Shown in pieces: positions 19,389 to 30,023 of a DNA stretch of 64,000 nucleotides (positions within the stretch are counted from its first letter, which is position 1; the number at the start of each line of letters is the position of its first letter). The notes beneath the pieces are model-generated. The model did not search any database and was not told the DNA's origin. It was given only the letters and a program-made list of their open reading frames with translations. The position numbers and the translations under genes were made by a program. The stretch spans positions 79,717-143,716 of the forward strand of contig CABMDC010000007.1 in the NCBI GenBank assembly GCA_902384795.1, read 5' to 3'. The DNA comes from Candidatus Gugararchaeum adminiculabundum (GTDB lineage Archaea; Micrarchaeota; Micrarchaeia; Burarchaeales; Gugararchaeaceae).

Positions 19389-19667
19389 ATGAACATGAAA
19401 CGGAACAAAACAATTTTGGCTGCGGCCGGGCTCTTGGCTGTGCTGATTATTTTGGCCGGATGCGCGGGCAGCGGGACAGATGCAACTAAATAGAACCAAA
19501 GTGCGAGTGCTAAACCCTGCATAAACTATTCCTATGAAGAGTGCCCGAAAGAATGCACCGTATGCCCGCCCTGCGAAGTCTGCAGCTCAATCAGCTGCCA
19601 GAGCGATGAATTCTGCAAAAGCATCGGTTTCAACAAAACCTGGTATGAAACGGTTAGGCCGAAATAG
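19389..19667 (+). CDS. Cys-rich lipoprotein interrupted by in-frame TAG (19491-19493)
   Basis: MNMKRNKTILAAAGLLAVLIILAGC AGSGTDATK * NQSASAKPCINYSYEECPKECTVCPPCEVCSSISCQSDEFCKSIGFNKTWYETVRPK*; both halves in the same frame. Confidence 0.55.
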
Positions 19668-19749
19668 TGCCCTCGGAGAAGTAAAGCTCACCTTACAAAA
19701 TGTAAAGCTTTATATACTTTTAGTAATATATACTATACAGGGTGATAGT

Positions 19750-20208
19750 ATGATTGGAAAATCTGAATGGTTTACGCCGAGAAAATTTGGGTGGGGGCTT
19801 GGGGTCAGGACCAAGGAAGGAATAGTTTACATCATGGTAGTGGCTGCATTGATTGCGGGCGCAGCGAACCTGCCGATTCCGCTGGAGCAGAGATTGATCG
19901 CAACTTTTGCGGTCCTGGGAATTCTGGTAATAGATATTCTGCACATCATGACCAAGGTTTACGCGAAACTCGATGAGCGCGAGCAGAAGCACCAGGCAGC
20001 TGCGGAAAGGAACGCTGCGTTTGTTGCCATTGCGTGCCTGGTAGCGTATGTGGGATATGTGGCGCTGACTTCCGGCACTTTGGGGCAGAACGCACAGATT
20101 GTTTCACTGTCTGCGATTCCTGAAAAGCTGATGCTGCCGGTCGGCATATTGTTGGCAATGAGCTTGGCAAAAGGGGCGACTCTCATTTACCAGGAGCGCG
20201 AGGGTTGA
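19750..20208 (+). CDS. DUF2178-like membrane protein
   Basis: MIGKSEWFTPRKFGWGLGVRTKEG... with TM segments; precedes a small XRE regulator. Confidence 0.6.
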   Translation: MIGKSEWFTPRKFGWGLGVRTKEGIVYIMVVAALIAGAANLPIPLEQRLIATFAVLGILVIDILHIMTKVYAKLDEREQKHQAAAERNAAFVAIACLVAYVGYVALTSGTLGQNAQIVSLSAIPEKLMLPVGILLAMSLAKGATLIYQEREG

Positions 20209-20212
20209 TTCC

Positions 20213-20404
20213 ATGAAAAACAACCTAAAGGAACTCAGGGCGCGCTTCAAGATGACGCAGGATGATTTGGCAGGCAAAGTTGAAGTAAGCAGGCAGACCA
20301 TTATTGCCATTGAGAATGAGAGATATGATCCCTCGCTGCCTCTGGCGTTCAAGCTGGCAAAAGTGTTCAGGCTAAAGATAGAGGAAATCTTCTCACTGGA
20401 GTGA
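20213..20404 (+). CDS. XRE (Cro/CI)-family HTH regulator
   Basis: MKNNLKELRARFKMTQDDLAGKVEVSRQTIIAIENERYDPSLPLAFKLAKVF. Confidence 0.9.
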   Translation: MKNNLKELRARFKMTQDDLAGKVEVSRQTIIAIENERYDPSLPLAFKLAKVFRLKIEEIFSLE

Positions 20405-20412
20405 AGACTGGA

Positions 20413-21579
20413 CTAGGCCGGCTTGGTGGTTGTCAGCAGCTGCAAATTCTGATTTGGAAGCGGGCTGTCCGCAACATCTGTGCCGTAGACATTTCCCTGC
20501 GCATCTCCCCAGTAATATTTGTAGCCTGCATCAACCTGGTAGTGCGTGCCGGTGTCGGAGTTGTAGACATCCTCTACTCCCAAGATATAGTTGTCCCATT
20601 CCTGGTTGATCCGGTCCATGGATTTGCTCCGCGTTTCAAAAGTTGACTGGATGGTTGCGGAGATGTCGCTCCCTGCGGATGAAATCGCGCCGATTCTCTT
20701 CATTATTTCCGCATTCTCGCGCTTTGCCCAGTTGGCATCTACTTTGATTGATTTCTGCATGCTAAGCACAAGGAACTCGGTTTCATTGAATGACTGCTCC
20801 GGCGAGTAGTATTCTTCGATTGAGGCATACCAGACGCCTGTTCCTGACACCTGGACAAGGAGGGTTTTCACCAGCAAAACTTCCTTCATTTTCACTCCGC
20901 TCTGCACGTAATTAAAGGACATTTCAATTGCCGATTGGTTTGCAATCAGGGGGCTTCCGCTTGAAAGCAAATCCGGCCGGTCGGCTATTTGGATATTGGT
21001 CGCCGCGACCTTGCTCTGGTTGAGCAGTGACTGGGCGAATTCAGATGCCGTGAAATAGTGCATCACAATCATGGGCTTGGCAACTCCTGCCGATGCCTTA
21101 TACTGCGAACCTTCGGTCAGGCCGGCGTAGGTCAGCATGTCGTTTGGCGTCGCGTAGACGTAGCCATAGGGGGATGCCAAAAGGAAGCCCTGCCCGGCCT
21201 GGGATTTTGCTTCGAACAGAGTGGCCGCATCGATGTAAGGGCGGACAATGCCCGAGCCGGAAGAGACCGTCCAGCCGGTGGGAACTTCCAGGCTGAATGC
21301 GCCCTCGTTCGGGTCCGTGAAAGTGTAGAATGAATGCGGATTGGAGTACTCTGTGTAATTGGCGGTTTGCGTTTGCGTTGGCGGCTGGTAATCGGAAGGC
21401 GGAGTTGCGGGGTTGTCGGAAGGGACGCCGGGGGTTGCAGGCGCGCCAGCGGTGTCGGCGGTGTCGTTCACGCCGGTTTTATTTGATGATTTTTTTAACA
21501 GGTTTTGCGCGGTGCAGCCAGCGAGCAAAATCAGTACGAGAAATAGTGAAAATAAAATTATTGTATAGGAACGCTTCAT
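20413..21579 (-). CDS. Lipoprotein, hypothetical
   Basis: MKRSYTIILFSLFLVLILLAGC lipobox; start at 21579 rather than the ORF start 21702. Confidence 0.7.
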   Translation of the reverse strand: MKRSYTIILFSLFLVLILLAGCTAQNLLKKSSNKTGVNDTADTAGAPATPGVPSDNPATPPSDYQPPTQTQTANYTEYSNPHSFYTFTDPNEGAFSLEVPTGWTVSSGSGIVRPYIDAATLFEAKSQAGQGFLLASPYGYVYATPNDMLTYAGLTEGSQYKASAGVAKPMIVMHYFTASEFAQSLLNQSKVAATNIQIADRPDLLSSGSPLIANQSAIEMSFNYVQSGVKMKEVLLVKTLLVQVSGTGVWYASIEEYYSPEQSFNETEFLVLSMQKSIKVDANWAKRENAEIMKRIGAISSAGSDISATIQSTFETRSKSMDRINQEWDNYILGVEDVYNSDTGTHYQVDAGYKYYWGDAQGNVYGTDVADSPLPNQNLQLLTTTKPA

Positions 21580-21647
21580 GTGAACCAACTCCAAGTTAGC
21601 TAAAGAGGGGAGGAGGTATAAAAAATGTTGCCCGGTGGGCGATTGAA

Positions 21648-22109
21648 CTAGTAGGGAACTTTGTCTTTCTTGGACAGCCACTTTTTCATCACTTTCAGGC
21701 ATTCTTCCCGGTCGACATCGGAGATGGATTTCAGCGAGCTTCCACCGTTCTTCTTGAAATCGTCGTAGAATTTCTTGTCATCAAAGCCGATGGATGCCGC
21801 GTCCGCGCTGGTGCATCCTATATATAGCACGGGTATCCTCGCCCACATTATGGCGCCCAGGCACATGGGGCAGGGCTGGCATGAGGCGTAAATTTCGCAG
21901 TCTGACAAATCGAAAGTTTTGAGCTTTTTTGACGCCTTGCGGATTGCGTTCACTTCGGCGTGAGCGCTCGGGTCTTTTGTTTTCAGCACAGTGTTGTGCG
22001 CTTTTGCGATTATTTTTCCTTTTTTGACAATCACTGCGCCGAACGGGCCGCCGTGGTTGGAATTCATCCCGAGAAGGGCTTCGCGCGCGGCGAGCTGCAT
22101 GAAATTCAT
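21648..22109 (-). CDS. Nucleoside (cytidine/guanine-type) deaminase
   Basis: HAEVNAIR...PCPMCLGAIMW. Confidence 0.9.
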   Translation of the reverse strand: MNFMQLAAREALLGMNSNHGGPFGAVIVKKGKIIAKAHNTVLKTKDPSAHAEVNAIRKASKKLKTFDLSDCEIYASCQPCPMCLGAIMWARIPVLYIGCTSADAASIGFDDKKFYDDFKKNGGSSLKSISDVDREECLKVMKKWLSKKDKVPY

Positions 22110-22142
22110 AAGAAGGATTTTGGCTCGCCGGTTTTTATAGCT

Positions 22143-23432
22143 TTACAGGAACCTGTGCCCGAGCAGCATCACGTCGCGGTAGGAGATCGCGCCCATCAGC
22201 TTGTTGTTCTCATCAAGCACTGGTATTGCGCGGAACCCGTATCTTTTGAAAATTTCAGAAGCGTCCTTCAGCGTGTTGCTGGTGAGCACATGCTCCATGT
22301 TCGCGGTCATCACTTCGCTGAGCAGGGCCGATTCGTTCGCCTTGAGCAGCTCCTTGATGTCCAGGACCCCGAGAAGCTTGTCATCATCGTCAACTATGTA
22401 CAGGTACATGACTATGTCCTTGCCCTGCGCCAGCTTCTGGAATTCCCTGCGCGCCTGGAAAATTGTCTTGTTGGAAGGGACGCGGATGATTTTGTTGGTC
22501 GCGAAATTGACCACTTTCTCATCCTGCTTTTCCAGGATGGATTTGATTTTCTTCGCATTCTCGGGCGCGAGCAATTTGAGGATCACCTTGGCATCCGCCC
22601 AGGGAAGCACTGAAAGAACGTCTGCCGCCTGCCCGGGAGTCATCTCATTGATCAGCTTGGCGACTTTTTCCTTCTTCAGCGAATAGACGATTTCCCTCTG
22701 CACATTGGGATTGATTTCCTCCAGCGTGTCGGAAGCGATGCCCGCATCAAGCTCGTTCATGAGCAGCACCCGGTGCTCGTTGTCCATTTCCTCGAGCACG
22801 TCCGCCAGATCAACGGGCTCCAGGTTGGATAGTTTGTCCTTCAATACCTTGAGCTTGACATCCCCGCCAAAGCTGCTGATATTCGTGGGCAGCGGTTGCA
22901 CATAGGCCCAGGAGATTGTCTTGTCCTTGAATTTGTCCGCAATGCCTGCGAAGAAATTTCCCAGGAAGCGGAGATGCAGGCGGCGGAGGAGGCCATAGCC
23001 CCCGAAATCCACGCCGCTCACGTACAGCTTGCCGCCCTTGAGTATGAGGTTTATGTCATAGACCATTTCCACCTCATGGTCTTCCATGTCAAGCACTTTC
23101 TTGTCCAGGATGTGGTCCTTGAGCAGGACCGCGTTGTCTGCCGGGACTCCTTCGTATTTTTCAATTTTCTCGATGTCCACTGCGGCTTCGCGGTCTTTCA
23201 GGGAAACGACCTTGTCCCAGGGGACGATGAGCGAAGGGTCGCCGAATGAGCGCGTGACATAGAGGTGCGTGACTTCGGGAAGCTTTCCGCTTTCGACTAT
23301 TATCAGGTCGGCGAGCTTGCCGATTTTCTTTCCTGAAAGGAAAACTCCGTTGCCGATTATTTCGCTGAGAGCGTAGGTGCCCTTGAAATTCTTGTTTTCG
23401 GATTTTGAATTTTGATCAGTCATAATTGACAA
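22143..23432 (-). CDS. Soluble PRC-barrel-like + MgtE_N-like + CBS-pair regulatory protein (no TM domain)
   Basis: MgtE_N-like pattern (VDLADVLEEMDNEHRVLLMNELDAGIASDTLEEI...), CBS pair (VPSNKTIFQARREFQ..., VLTSNTLKDASEIFKRYGFRAIPVLDENNKLMGAIS). Confidence 0.8.
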   Translation of the reverse strand: MSIMTDQNSKSENKNFKGTYALSEIIGNGVFLSGKKIGKLADLIIVESGKLPEVTHLYVTRSFGDPSLIVPWDKVVSLKDREAAVDIEKIEKYEGVPADNAVLLKDHILDKKVLDMEDHEVEMVYDINLILKGGKLYVSGVDFGGYGLLRRLHLRFLGNFFAGIADKFKDKTISWAYVQPLPTNISSFGGDVKLKVLKDKLSNLEPVDLADVLEEMDNEHRVLLMNELDAGIASDTLEEINPNVQREIVYSLKKEKVAKLINEMTPGQAADVLSVLPWADAKVILKLLAPENAKKIKSILEKQDEKVVNFATNKIIRVPSNKTIFQARREFQKLAQGKDIVMYLYIVDDDDKLLGVLDIKELLKANESALLSEVMTANMEHVLTSNTLKDASEIFKRYGFRAIPVLDENNKLMGAISYRDVMLLGHRFL

Positions 23433-23475
23433 CTCGCGTTTTCTTTTTCATTAATTTTCTCGTTTTTCTTTTCAT

Positions 23476-23664
23476 TCATTTTAGCAATGTTACGAACTTA
23501 TAGCCCAATAATAGCACGAGCAATATTAAATATAGGCGCAGGAACAGGAGCGCGATTTTCACCCCGCGCGTCATCCTTATGCGCGGAGTCGCGTATTTCC
23601 TGTTGATTTCGCGCACCTTGTCGCGCAGGTTTTCGTACATTTCAGTTATGAATTCCAATACCAT
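23476..23664 (-). CDS. Small single-TM protein
   Basis: 62-aa ORF with one C-terminal hydrophobic helix between two same-strand genes. Confidence 0.5.
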   Translation of the reverse strand: MVLEFITEMYENLRDKVREINRKYATPRIRMTRGVKIALLFLRLYLILLVLLLGYKFVTLLK

Positions 23665-23686
23665 GTTTTACACCGTTTTCATCATT

Positions 23687-24973
23687 TCACTTGAATAAAT
23701 CCGGGAATAATGCGCTAATCCCGTAGAGCGTGGACAATATTATAATGGAGCCGATTATCACTGTGCTGATGATATTCTGGAAAAGCGAATTCTTGTATTT
23801 GCCCATGAGTTCCTCGTTGTTGAGCAGCAGGAGCAGGAAAACCAAAGCTGCGGGCAGGAGAGTGACTGCGATTACCTGAACGAATAATGTGATGAGAACC
23901 AGGGGCGCGTTTGGAATTAGCACCACCAATCCTGCGGTGAGAATTGCGAATGCATAGCTCGCGTAGAACCACGGCGCTTCCTTCACCCTGTGGTTGAGCG
24001 AGTGCGCCCAGCCAAACACTTCACCGAATGCCCAGGAGGAAGCGAGTGAAATGCAAATCGCCCCTAGGAAGCCGGCGTTGAATAGCCCGATGGCAAGAAG
24101 AGTGCCCAGGTATTTGTCAGTTGCCATGAGCGCGATTGATGCCTGGGCGGCACTGTCGATGTTCATGCCCCTAAGAACTGTGCCGGTCACTATTACGCAG
24201 AAGATGGCTACGAGAACCGTGAAAACCGAGCCGATGAGCGTATCGAATTTGCCCCAGGGGATGTCCTTTTCCCTCATTCCCTTATCGACAACTGCGCTCT
24301 GCTGGAAGAAAATCATCCAGGGCGCGATGGTGGTTCCGATGTTCGCCATCAGGAAAAAGAAGAGCGCGTTGGTGAAGCCGTCTGCCGGGAGATGGGGGAT
24401 TATTCCCTGGTTAAGCACCGCGGAAACAGAGGGGTGGACCATGAACGCGAGCGGGATGTAAATCAGGTTCAGGCTGCAGAAAAGGAATGCGATTTTTTCC
24501 CAGGTCCAGTATTTACCCTGCAAAACCATCAATGTCATGACTGCGCAAACCACTAGGATGGTGATGATCGGCGGAATGCCGAAAATTCCCAGGGCAGCGG
24601 TCATGCCAATGAATTCCGTGACTAAGGTGAGCCAGTTTACCAGAATTAAATCTAGGAATGAAAACCAGCCCCAGAATGGGCCGAATGCGTCGAAAATTGC
24701 CTCGGCATGGCCGCGCTTGGTGACAGCGCCGAGCCGCACGGTCATCTCCTGAACGTAATAGGCGACCGGGAGAAGGAGAACGAGGAACCAGATTAAATCA
24801 TAGCCGTATTTTGCGCCCGTTGCCGCGTAAGTGGTAATGCCTCCTGCATCATTGTCAGCGAGCATCACTATTAGTCCGGGCCCTGCGAGAATCAGATATA
24901 ATTTTAGGGCTTTCGCGAACCGGCGGTACTTGTAGAATAAGTTTGACAGGAAATCCATGCAGCTTTCCCCCAC
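23687..24973 (-). CDS. NRAMP-family divalent metal transporter
   Basis: LADNDAGGITTYAATGAKYGYDL...; multiple TM; NIGTTIAPWMIFFQQSAVVDKG. Confidence 0.8.
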   Translation of the reverse strand: MGESCMDFLSNLFYKYRRFAKALKLYLILAGPGLIVMLADNDAGGITTYAATGAKYGYDLIWFLVLLLPVAYYVQEMTVRLGAVTKRGHAEAIFDAFGPFWGWFSFLDLILVNWLTLVTEFIGMTAALGIFGIPPIITILVVCAVMTLMVLQGKYWTWEKIAFLFCSLNLIYIPLAFMVHPSVSAVLNQGIIPHLPADGFTNALFFFLMANIGTTIAPWMIFFQQSAVVDKGMREKDIPWGKFDTLIGSVFTVLVAIFCVIVTGTVLRGMNIDSAAQASIALMATDKYLGTLLAIGLFNAGFLGAICISLASSWAFGEVFGWAHSLNHRVKEAPWFYASYAFAILTAGLVVLIPNAPLVLITLFVQVIAVTLLPAALVFLLLLLNNEELMGKYKNSLFQNIISTVIIGSIIILSTLYGISALFPDLFK

Positions 24974-25086
24974 ATTTTGCAGGATTATTGGCTTGCAAGG
25001 TTTTCAGAGCCAATCCTTATAATTGGTTTGGGGCGATTCTGACCCGCAAAAAGATTTTTTAACTGCAGGTTGCCATATAGAGAGAC

Positions 25087-27708
25087 GTGCGAGCACTAAA
25101 AGGCCAGGCCTCCTTGGAACAATTGTTGATTACGGGACTCGCGCTCTCGCTGGTTGTGGTATTTTTTGTTTTTGCGCTTAATTTTTCCAGCGACAATGTG
25201 CGCTCGTCCCAGGCAAAGGATGCGATTGACAAGCTCGGAAAAGCCGCTGATTATGTGTATGCGCTGGGCCCGAACGCCAAGGAAACCGTGCGCGTGAATT
25301 TACCTGAGGGAGTTCGATTTGTGAATATTTCAGGCAACAGGATTTGGCTGCGCGTTTCTTTGCAGAGCGGGGATGCGGATTTTTTTGCAACCACCAGGGG
25401 AACTGTGATTGGAAGCCTGCCGGATATCTCCGGCCAGCAGGATGTGAAACTGGCGGTTGACAACAACGGGAATGTGCTGATTGGGAATACCTTGATTACC
25501 TGTTCTCCGAGCTCTGTGACCGTGAGCATTGCACAGGGGGGAAGTGGGAGCAGCTCAGTTACTATTGCCAATGTGGGGGCAGCGCAGATTACCGGGATTG
25601 CTGCAACTCTCTCCGGAAATTTGGGAAGCATGGCGAGCTTAACTCCGCCTGCTGCAACGCTTAATGTGGGCGCGAGCTCGCCGGTTGGAATTAGTTTTAG
25701 CGTGCCCGGAGCGCAGGCGACTGGCACCTATTCTGGAAATGTTCTGGTAAGTGGAAGCGGAAACGCGCAGTGCAGTTCGAGCGTGACGCTTTTTGTAACA
25801 AGGGCGGGCGGAGCCGATGCAACTGGGCCGACTGTGAGCGGAATCGTCACCTACCCTGCGAGCGCGAACACGACCACTGCGATTACAGTGAACGCGACCG
25901 GAAGCGATGTTGCAACCGGGAATTCCCCCATTGCGAACTGACAGCTGGAACTGGATTATTCAGGAGTCTGGAATGACATGGGCGCCTATGATGGCGCGTA
26001 CAATTCACCTGCTGAAATTGCAACCTATTCGCTGGGATTGCTGGGCGCAGGAAGCCACACGATTAATATTAGATGCACGGATTCTGCCGGCAATACGGGC
26101 GCGTCAACAAGCGCAAGCATAACTGTGACTGGGCCGGCTGCGGCTGACACTACCGGGCCGGTGGTGAGCAATGTGGTTGTTTATCCTGGCACGATTTACA
26201 CGACCAGCACGATTATTGTGAACGCGACCGGAAGCGATGCGAGCACAGGAAACAGCAATATTTCAACTTGCCAATTGCAGGTGGATGGAGGAAGCTGGAA
26301 CACTATGACTGCGATTGGGGGAACTGCGTACAATACCAATGTGACCGTGAATGTCAGCTACACGGTTGGAACACTTTCGTGTGGAATTCACTATCTAAAT
26401 ATCAGATGCACGGATTCGGCAAGCAATACTGGAGCAACATCCAGCACTCCGATTGCGGTGAATGTGATTGTGGGAGATACGCAGCCGCCTATTGTCACGA
26501 GCCTAAGCGTTGGGCCGAGCGTAAAACAGACCACAACAGTGATTACTGTGAACGCAACTGGAAGCGACTTGACAACCGGAAACAGCAACATAACCTCGTG
26601 CGAATTGCAAGTGGATTCAGGAAGCTGGAATATCATGACCGCGGTTGGCAGCGCATACGGAACCAATGTGACCCAGACTGTGAATTACAGCGTTGGAACC
26701 CTGGGCCCTGGCGGGCACACTGTCAGCGTGAGGTGCACTGACTCGGCTTCGCTTACTGGAACTGCAAACACAACGAGCATAACTGTAGCCGATGGGACAG
26801 GGCCGATTGTCACAAGCCTGGCAATCGGGCCAAGCAGCATTCAGGCCACCACGGTGATTAGGGTGAATGCGACTGGAAGCGATGCCACAACTGGAGGGAG
26901 CAATATTTCGCTGTGCCAATTGCAGGTGGATGGAGGCGCGTGGAATGCCATGGCCGCCTATGGCGGCTCGTACAACACGCAGATAACTCAAAATGCGAAT
27001 TACAGTGTTGGAACATTGAGCACAGGAAGCCACACCATTGGAGTAAGGTGCAATGACAGCTCGAACAATTTCGGGGCAACCAATTCCACTAGCATAACTG
27101 TGGAGAAAGGCATGGTGATCATAACGCTCACATCGACTCCGAATGCGAACGAGGTGGCGTGGATAAATTATATCAATGCGCACACTTCACCCTCGGGCTA
27201 TGACTGGAGCCTGGACAATGTCAGCGTTGCGCAGGTCACTGGAGGGACGGTGGATATCACCGGGTACAAGATTGTGGTATTGGCAGATGCCCCGGCATCA
27301 AATGTTGCGCTCTACACGCAACTGAATAACTATGCGAACAGCGGAAATTATGTGGTGCTGCTCGGAGCGGCATTGACAAATGGGCCGCTCCAGCTCGGAA
27401 TTGCGACCGCAACATGCACTTCAGCGAGCTCGAAAACGCAAACCCCGAGGACTGCGCATTATATTGATACGGGTTACACAATCGGAACCGCATACACCAT
27501 GCACAGCGCGAACAGGGCGATTTACTACTGTACCACATTCACTGGCGCAACAAACATATCAACGGAAGCAGGAGGGGCAACGCGCATATCCATTGGCGAC
27601 GCCAGCCACAGGCTGATCAATGGTGAGACCGCCACTGCCGCATTCAGCACTGACGGGGATATTTGGATGGCGCGCGTGCTGGATTACGCGATTGCCAACT
27701 CGAACTGA
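25087..27708 (+). CDS. Large pilin-like N-terminus adhesin with four Ig-like repeats, interrupted by in-frame TGA (25939-25941)
   Basis: GTG start; LKGQASLEQLLITGLALSLVV; repeats of ~105-110 aa starting near 25813, 26143, 26473 and 26788; frame continues through the TGA. Confidence 0.75.
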
Positions 27709-27748
27709 TTAGAATAGCTGGAACTCACAACTGACTTGAGCTGATGGG

Positions 27749-28174
27749 ATGGAAAAAATGAAAGCGCAGGCAGGGATTGAATTTCTCATTATGGCGGGCA
27801 TCATGCTCGTGCTTTTCGCGTTCTGCGTAATGATTTACGTGATGGAGAATGATGAGGCTGCGAACTGGAATGATGCGCTGGAAGCGGACAGCATCTGCTT
27901 CCGTGTTTCCTCGGCCATTAATTCGTTCGCATCACTGGGGGCGAGTGACACTAACTCGACCTACTGGTTTAGCCTGCCACCCTATGTTAATTACAAAAGT
28001 TATTCGGTGAGAGTTGCGGGCAACGCAATGCTGGTGACTGTTGACTATGGAACAGGGGCGGTGGGGTGCAGACTGCAGACCAAGAATATTGCCAATTCCA
28101 CTGGCAGCAATGTTTTCATAATGGCCACGAATGCGACCATGAAAAATAATGGAGGGGCATTAGTTGTATCGTAA
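27749..28174 (+). CDS. Archaeal pilin-like protein
   Basis: KAQAGIEFLIMAGIMLVLFAF N-terminal helix. Confidence 0.7.
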   Translation: MEKMKAQAGIEFLIMAGIMLVLFAFCVMIYVMENDEAANWNDALEADSICFRVSSAINSFASLGASDTNSTYWFSLPPYVNYKSYSVRVAGNAMLVTVDYGTGAVGCRLQTKNIANSTGSNVFIMATNATMKNNGGALVVS

Positions 28175-28715
28175 AAATGAAGTGAAAACAATGGCGCGAA
28201 AAAGCGCGAGGCACAGGAAAGCCCTTGGCCAGGTCAACTCGTTTGACACGCTTTCAGCGGTGATAATTTTCGCCATCTGCATAGTGTTCACCACTGTGTT
28301 CTGGACCAACATCAGCTATTCAACGCAGGCGATGGTCGATAGGAACAGGATGGAGTATGCGGCGCTTACTGCTTCGGATATTTTGATGGAGAATACCGGC
28401 ACCCCCGCAGAATGGGAACTTGACCCAACGAACGCGCAGATGCTCGGGCTTGCGGGCGCTGGATCTCCGGGCGTGCTGGGAACGGATAAGATTGGGAATT
28501 TCACTGCAATGAATTACGCGACTTCGAAAAGTTTCCTTGGGCTGGCGGCTGAGGACTATTACTTTTACATTGAGGATTTGAACGGGAATAGATTGTATGC
28601 CAGTGGGAACAATTCGCTCTCCGGGAAGAACTCGGTCACCGTGACTAGGTTCGGAGTTCTGAGCTCGAGTGGCACAACCACAAAGGTTAGGATGAGGCTG
28701 ACGGTTTATGAATAA
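28164..28715 (+). CDS. Pilus locus membrane protein (pilin-like)
   Basis: LGQVNSFDTLSAVIIFAICIVFTTVFW N-term; overlaps neighbours. Confidence 0.55.
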   Translation: MYRKNEVKTMARKSARHRKALGQVNSFDTLSAVIIFAICIVFTTVFWTNISYSTQAMVDRNRMEYAALTASDILMENTGTPAEWELDPTNAQMLGLAGAGSPGVLGTDKIGNFTAMNYATSKSFLGLAAEDYYFYIEDLNGNRLYASGNNSLSGKNSVTVTRFGVLSSSGTTTKVRMRLTVYE

Positions 28716-29139
28716 AACCACTAGAAATGGGCAGGCGTTTTCCGTTGATGCCATACTCGCAGTGATAGTGCTCGCTGTTTTTCTTTCTGCCATGTATTTC
28801 CTTTCAGCAGAGGCGAACCAGGATTCGTATACCCCTGAGGTGCTGAAAAAAGGGGCGGATGACGCGCTCAGGATGCTGGATAAATCAGGGGATTTGGGAA
28901 GCGTGAACCCGGCGCTGATTAACAGCACCTTGAATGCGAGCTTTTACCAGCAGGCGAGCTGGAAATTTGACGCAAGCTATTACAATTATTCTGGCGGGTT
29001 TGTGAGTGCCGTGAACATTTCGCTCGGAATAGATGATTCGGGCGCAAAGAAAACCGTTTCAGCCCAGAGGGAATTTGTTGTAATGGAAAATGGGGCGGTG
29101 AAGTATTACGGAGTTGCGAGATTGAGGGTGTGGAGATAA
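28708..29139 (+). CDS. Pilus locus membrane protein (pilin-like)
   Basis: NGQAFSVDAILAVIVLAVFLSAMYF N-term; overlaps neighbours. Confidence 0.55.
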   Translation: MNKTTRNGQAFSVDAILAVIVLAVFLSAMYFLSAEANQDSYTPEVLKKGADDALRMLDKSGDLGSVNPALINSTLNASFYQQASWKFDASYYNYSGGFVSAVNISLGIDDSGAKKTVSAQREFVVMENGAVKYYGVARLRVWR

Positions 29140-30023
29140 TGAAAATTAAAAACAAAAAAACCAGGGGGTTTGTAATTTCCATTTCGGTCATGCTGCTAGC
29201 CATTGCCCTGCTCTATTTCGCACTAATCGTTTCCATTTACTCGAATTCCCTGAAGAGCGCGAATGCGGAACTTGCAGGCATTGAAAGAGTGAATAGCCAA
29301 TATGACTCCGCTTCTTATGGAATCAAATCAATCCTTTCAGCCGAACTGGTGAATGTGACAATCGCCCAGTCAACCGGCACAACTGCGAACATTTCATTCA
29401 AGCAGAATTTGTCTGAAACCGCAAGGGCGAGGTATTTCACAGAGGTTGGACGGTTCCAGAGTTTCATCCAGGCGCAGGCAATTGAGGGGAACGTGACAGT
29501 TAATTTGGCGAATGGAGTGAGCGCACCAGTGATTTATGTCAGGCCAGCGAACATAACAGTGAGTTATACTGTGGGCAAGGTTGCCTATTCTCCCCTGAAT
29601 AATGCCTACAGCGCAGGCAGGGTGACGGGTTATAGCCTGCTGATTAAGCTGAACGACAGGCCGACTCCGGGGTTGAACTGGACAACGCTGAACACGCTTT
29701 CCGCATCCGACCCGAATGCCGTGTATTTTCATATAGGGGTGCAGGGAACCAACGGAACTGTTAGTGATACTAAATACCTGGATAAGTACCAGAACAGCAC
29801 CCTGCTGATGCAGAACTCGGGCGGGCAGTCAGTTATCACGGTCCAGGCCAGGTCTCCGGCATATTTGGATGTGAATTACGCGCTGAATCTGAACGGAAGC
29901 ATGGAAACCATTCTCCAACTAAATAACACAGCTACCGTCGAACTGGGCAGCGGAAGCGTTATTAATATCAGCAGGGTAGGAGAAATTGAGAAAACAGGAA
30001 CGGTGATTTTGGTTGAAAGTTAG
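29130..30023 (+). CDS. Pilus locus membrane protein
   Basis: Single N-terminal TM and extracellular Thr/Asn-rich domain; overlapping operon. Confidence 0.5.
   Translation: MEIMKIKNKKTRGFVISISVMLLAIALLYFALIVSIYSNSLKSANAELAGIERVNSQYDSASYGIKSILSAELVNVTIAQSTGTTANISFKQNLSETARARYFTEVGRFQSFIQAQAIEGNVTVNLANGVSAPVIYVRPANITVSYTVGKVAYSPLNNAYSAGRVTGYSLLIKLNDRPTPGLNWTTLNTLSASDPNAVYFHIGVQGTNGTVSDTKYLDKYQNSTLLMQNSGGQSVITVQARSPAYLDVNYALNLNGSMETILQLNNTATVELGSGSVINISRVGEIEKTGTVILVES

Noticed and set aside
19534-19749. N-terminal extension of ORF 19534..20208
   Set aside because: It is out of frame with the lipoprotein reading frame that overlaps it. A TATA-like element precedes the better start at 19750.
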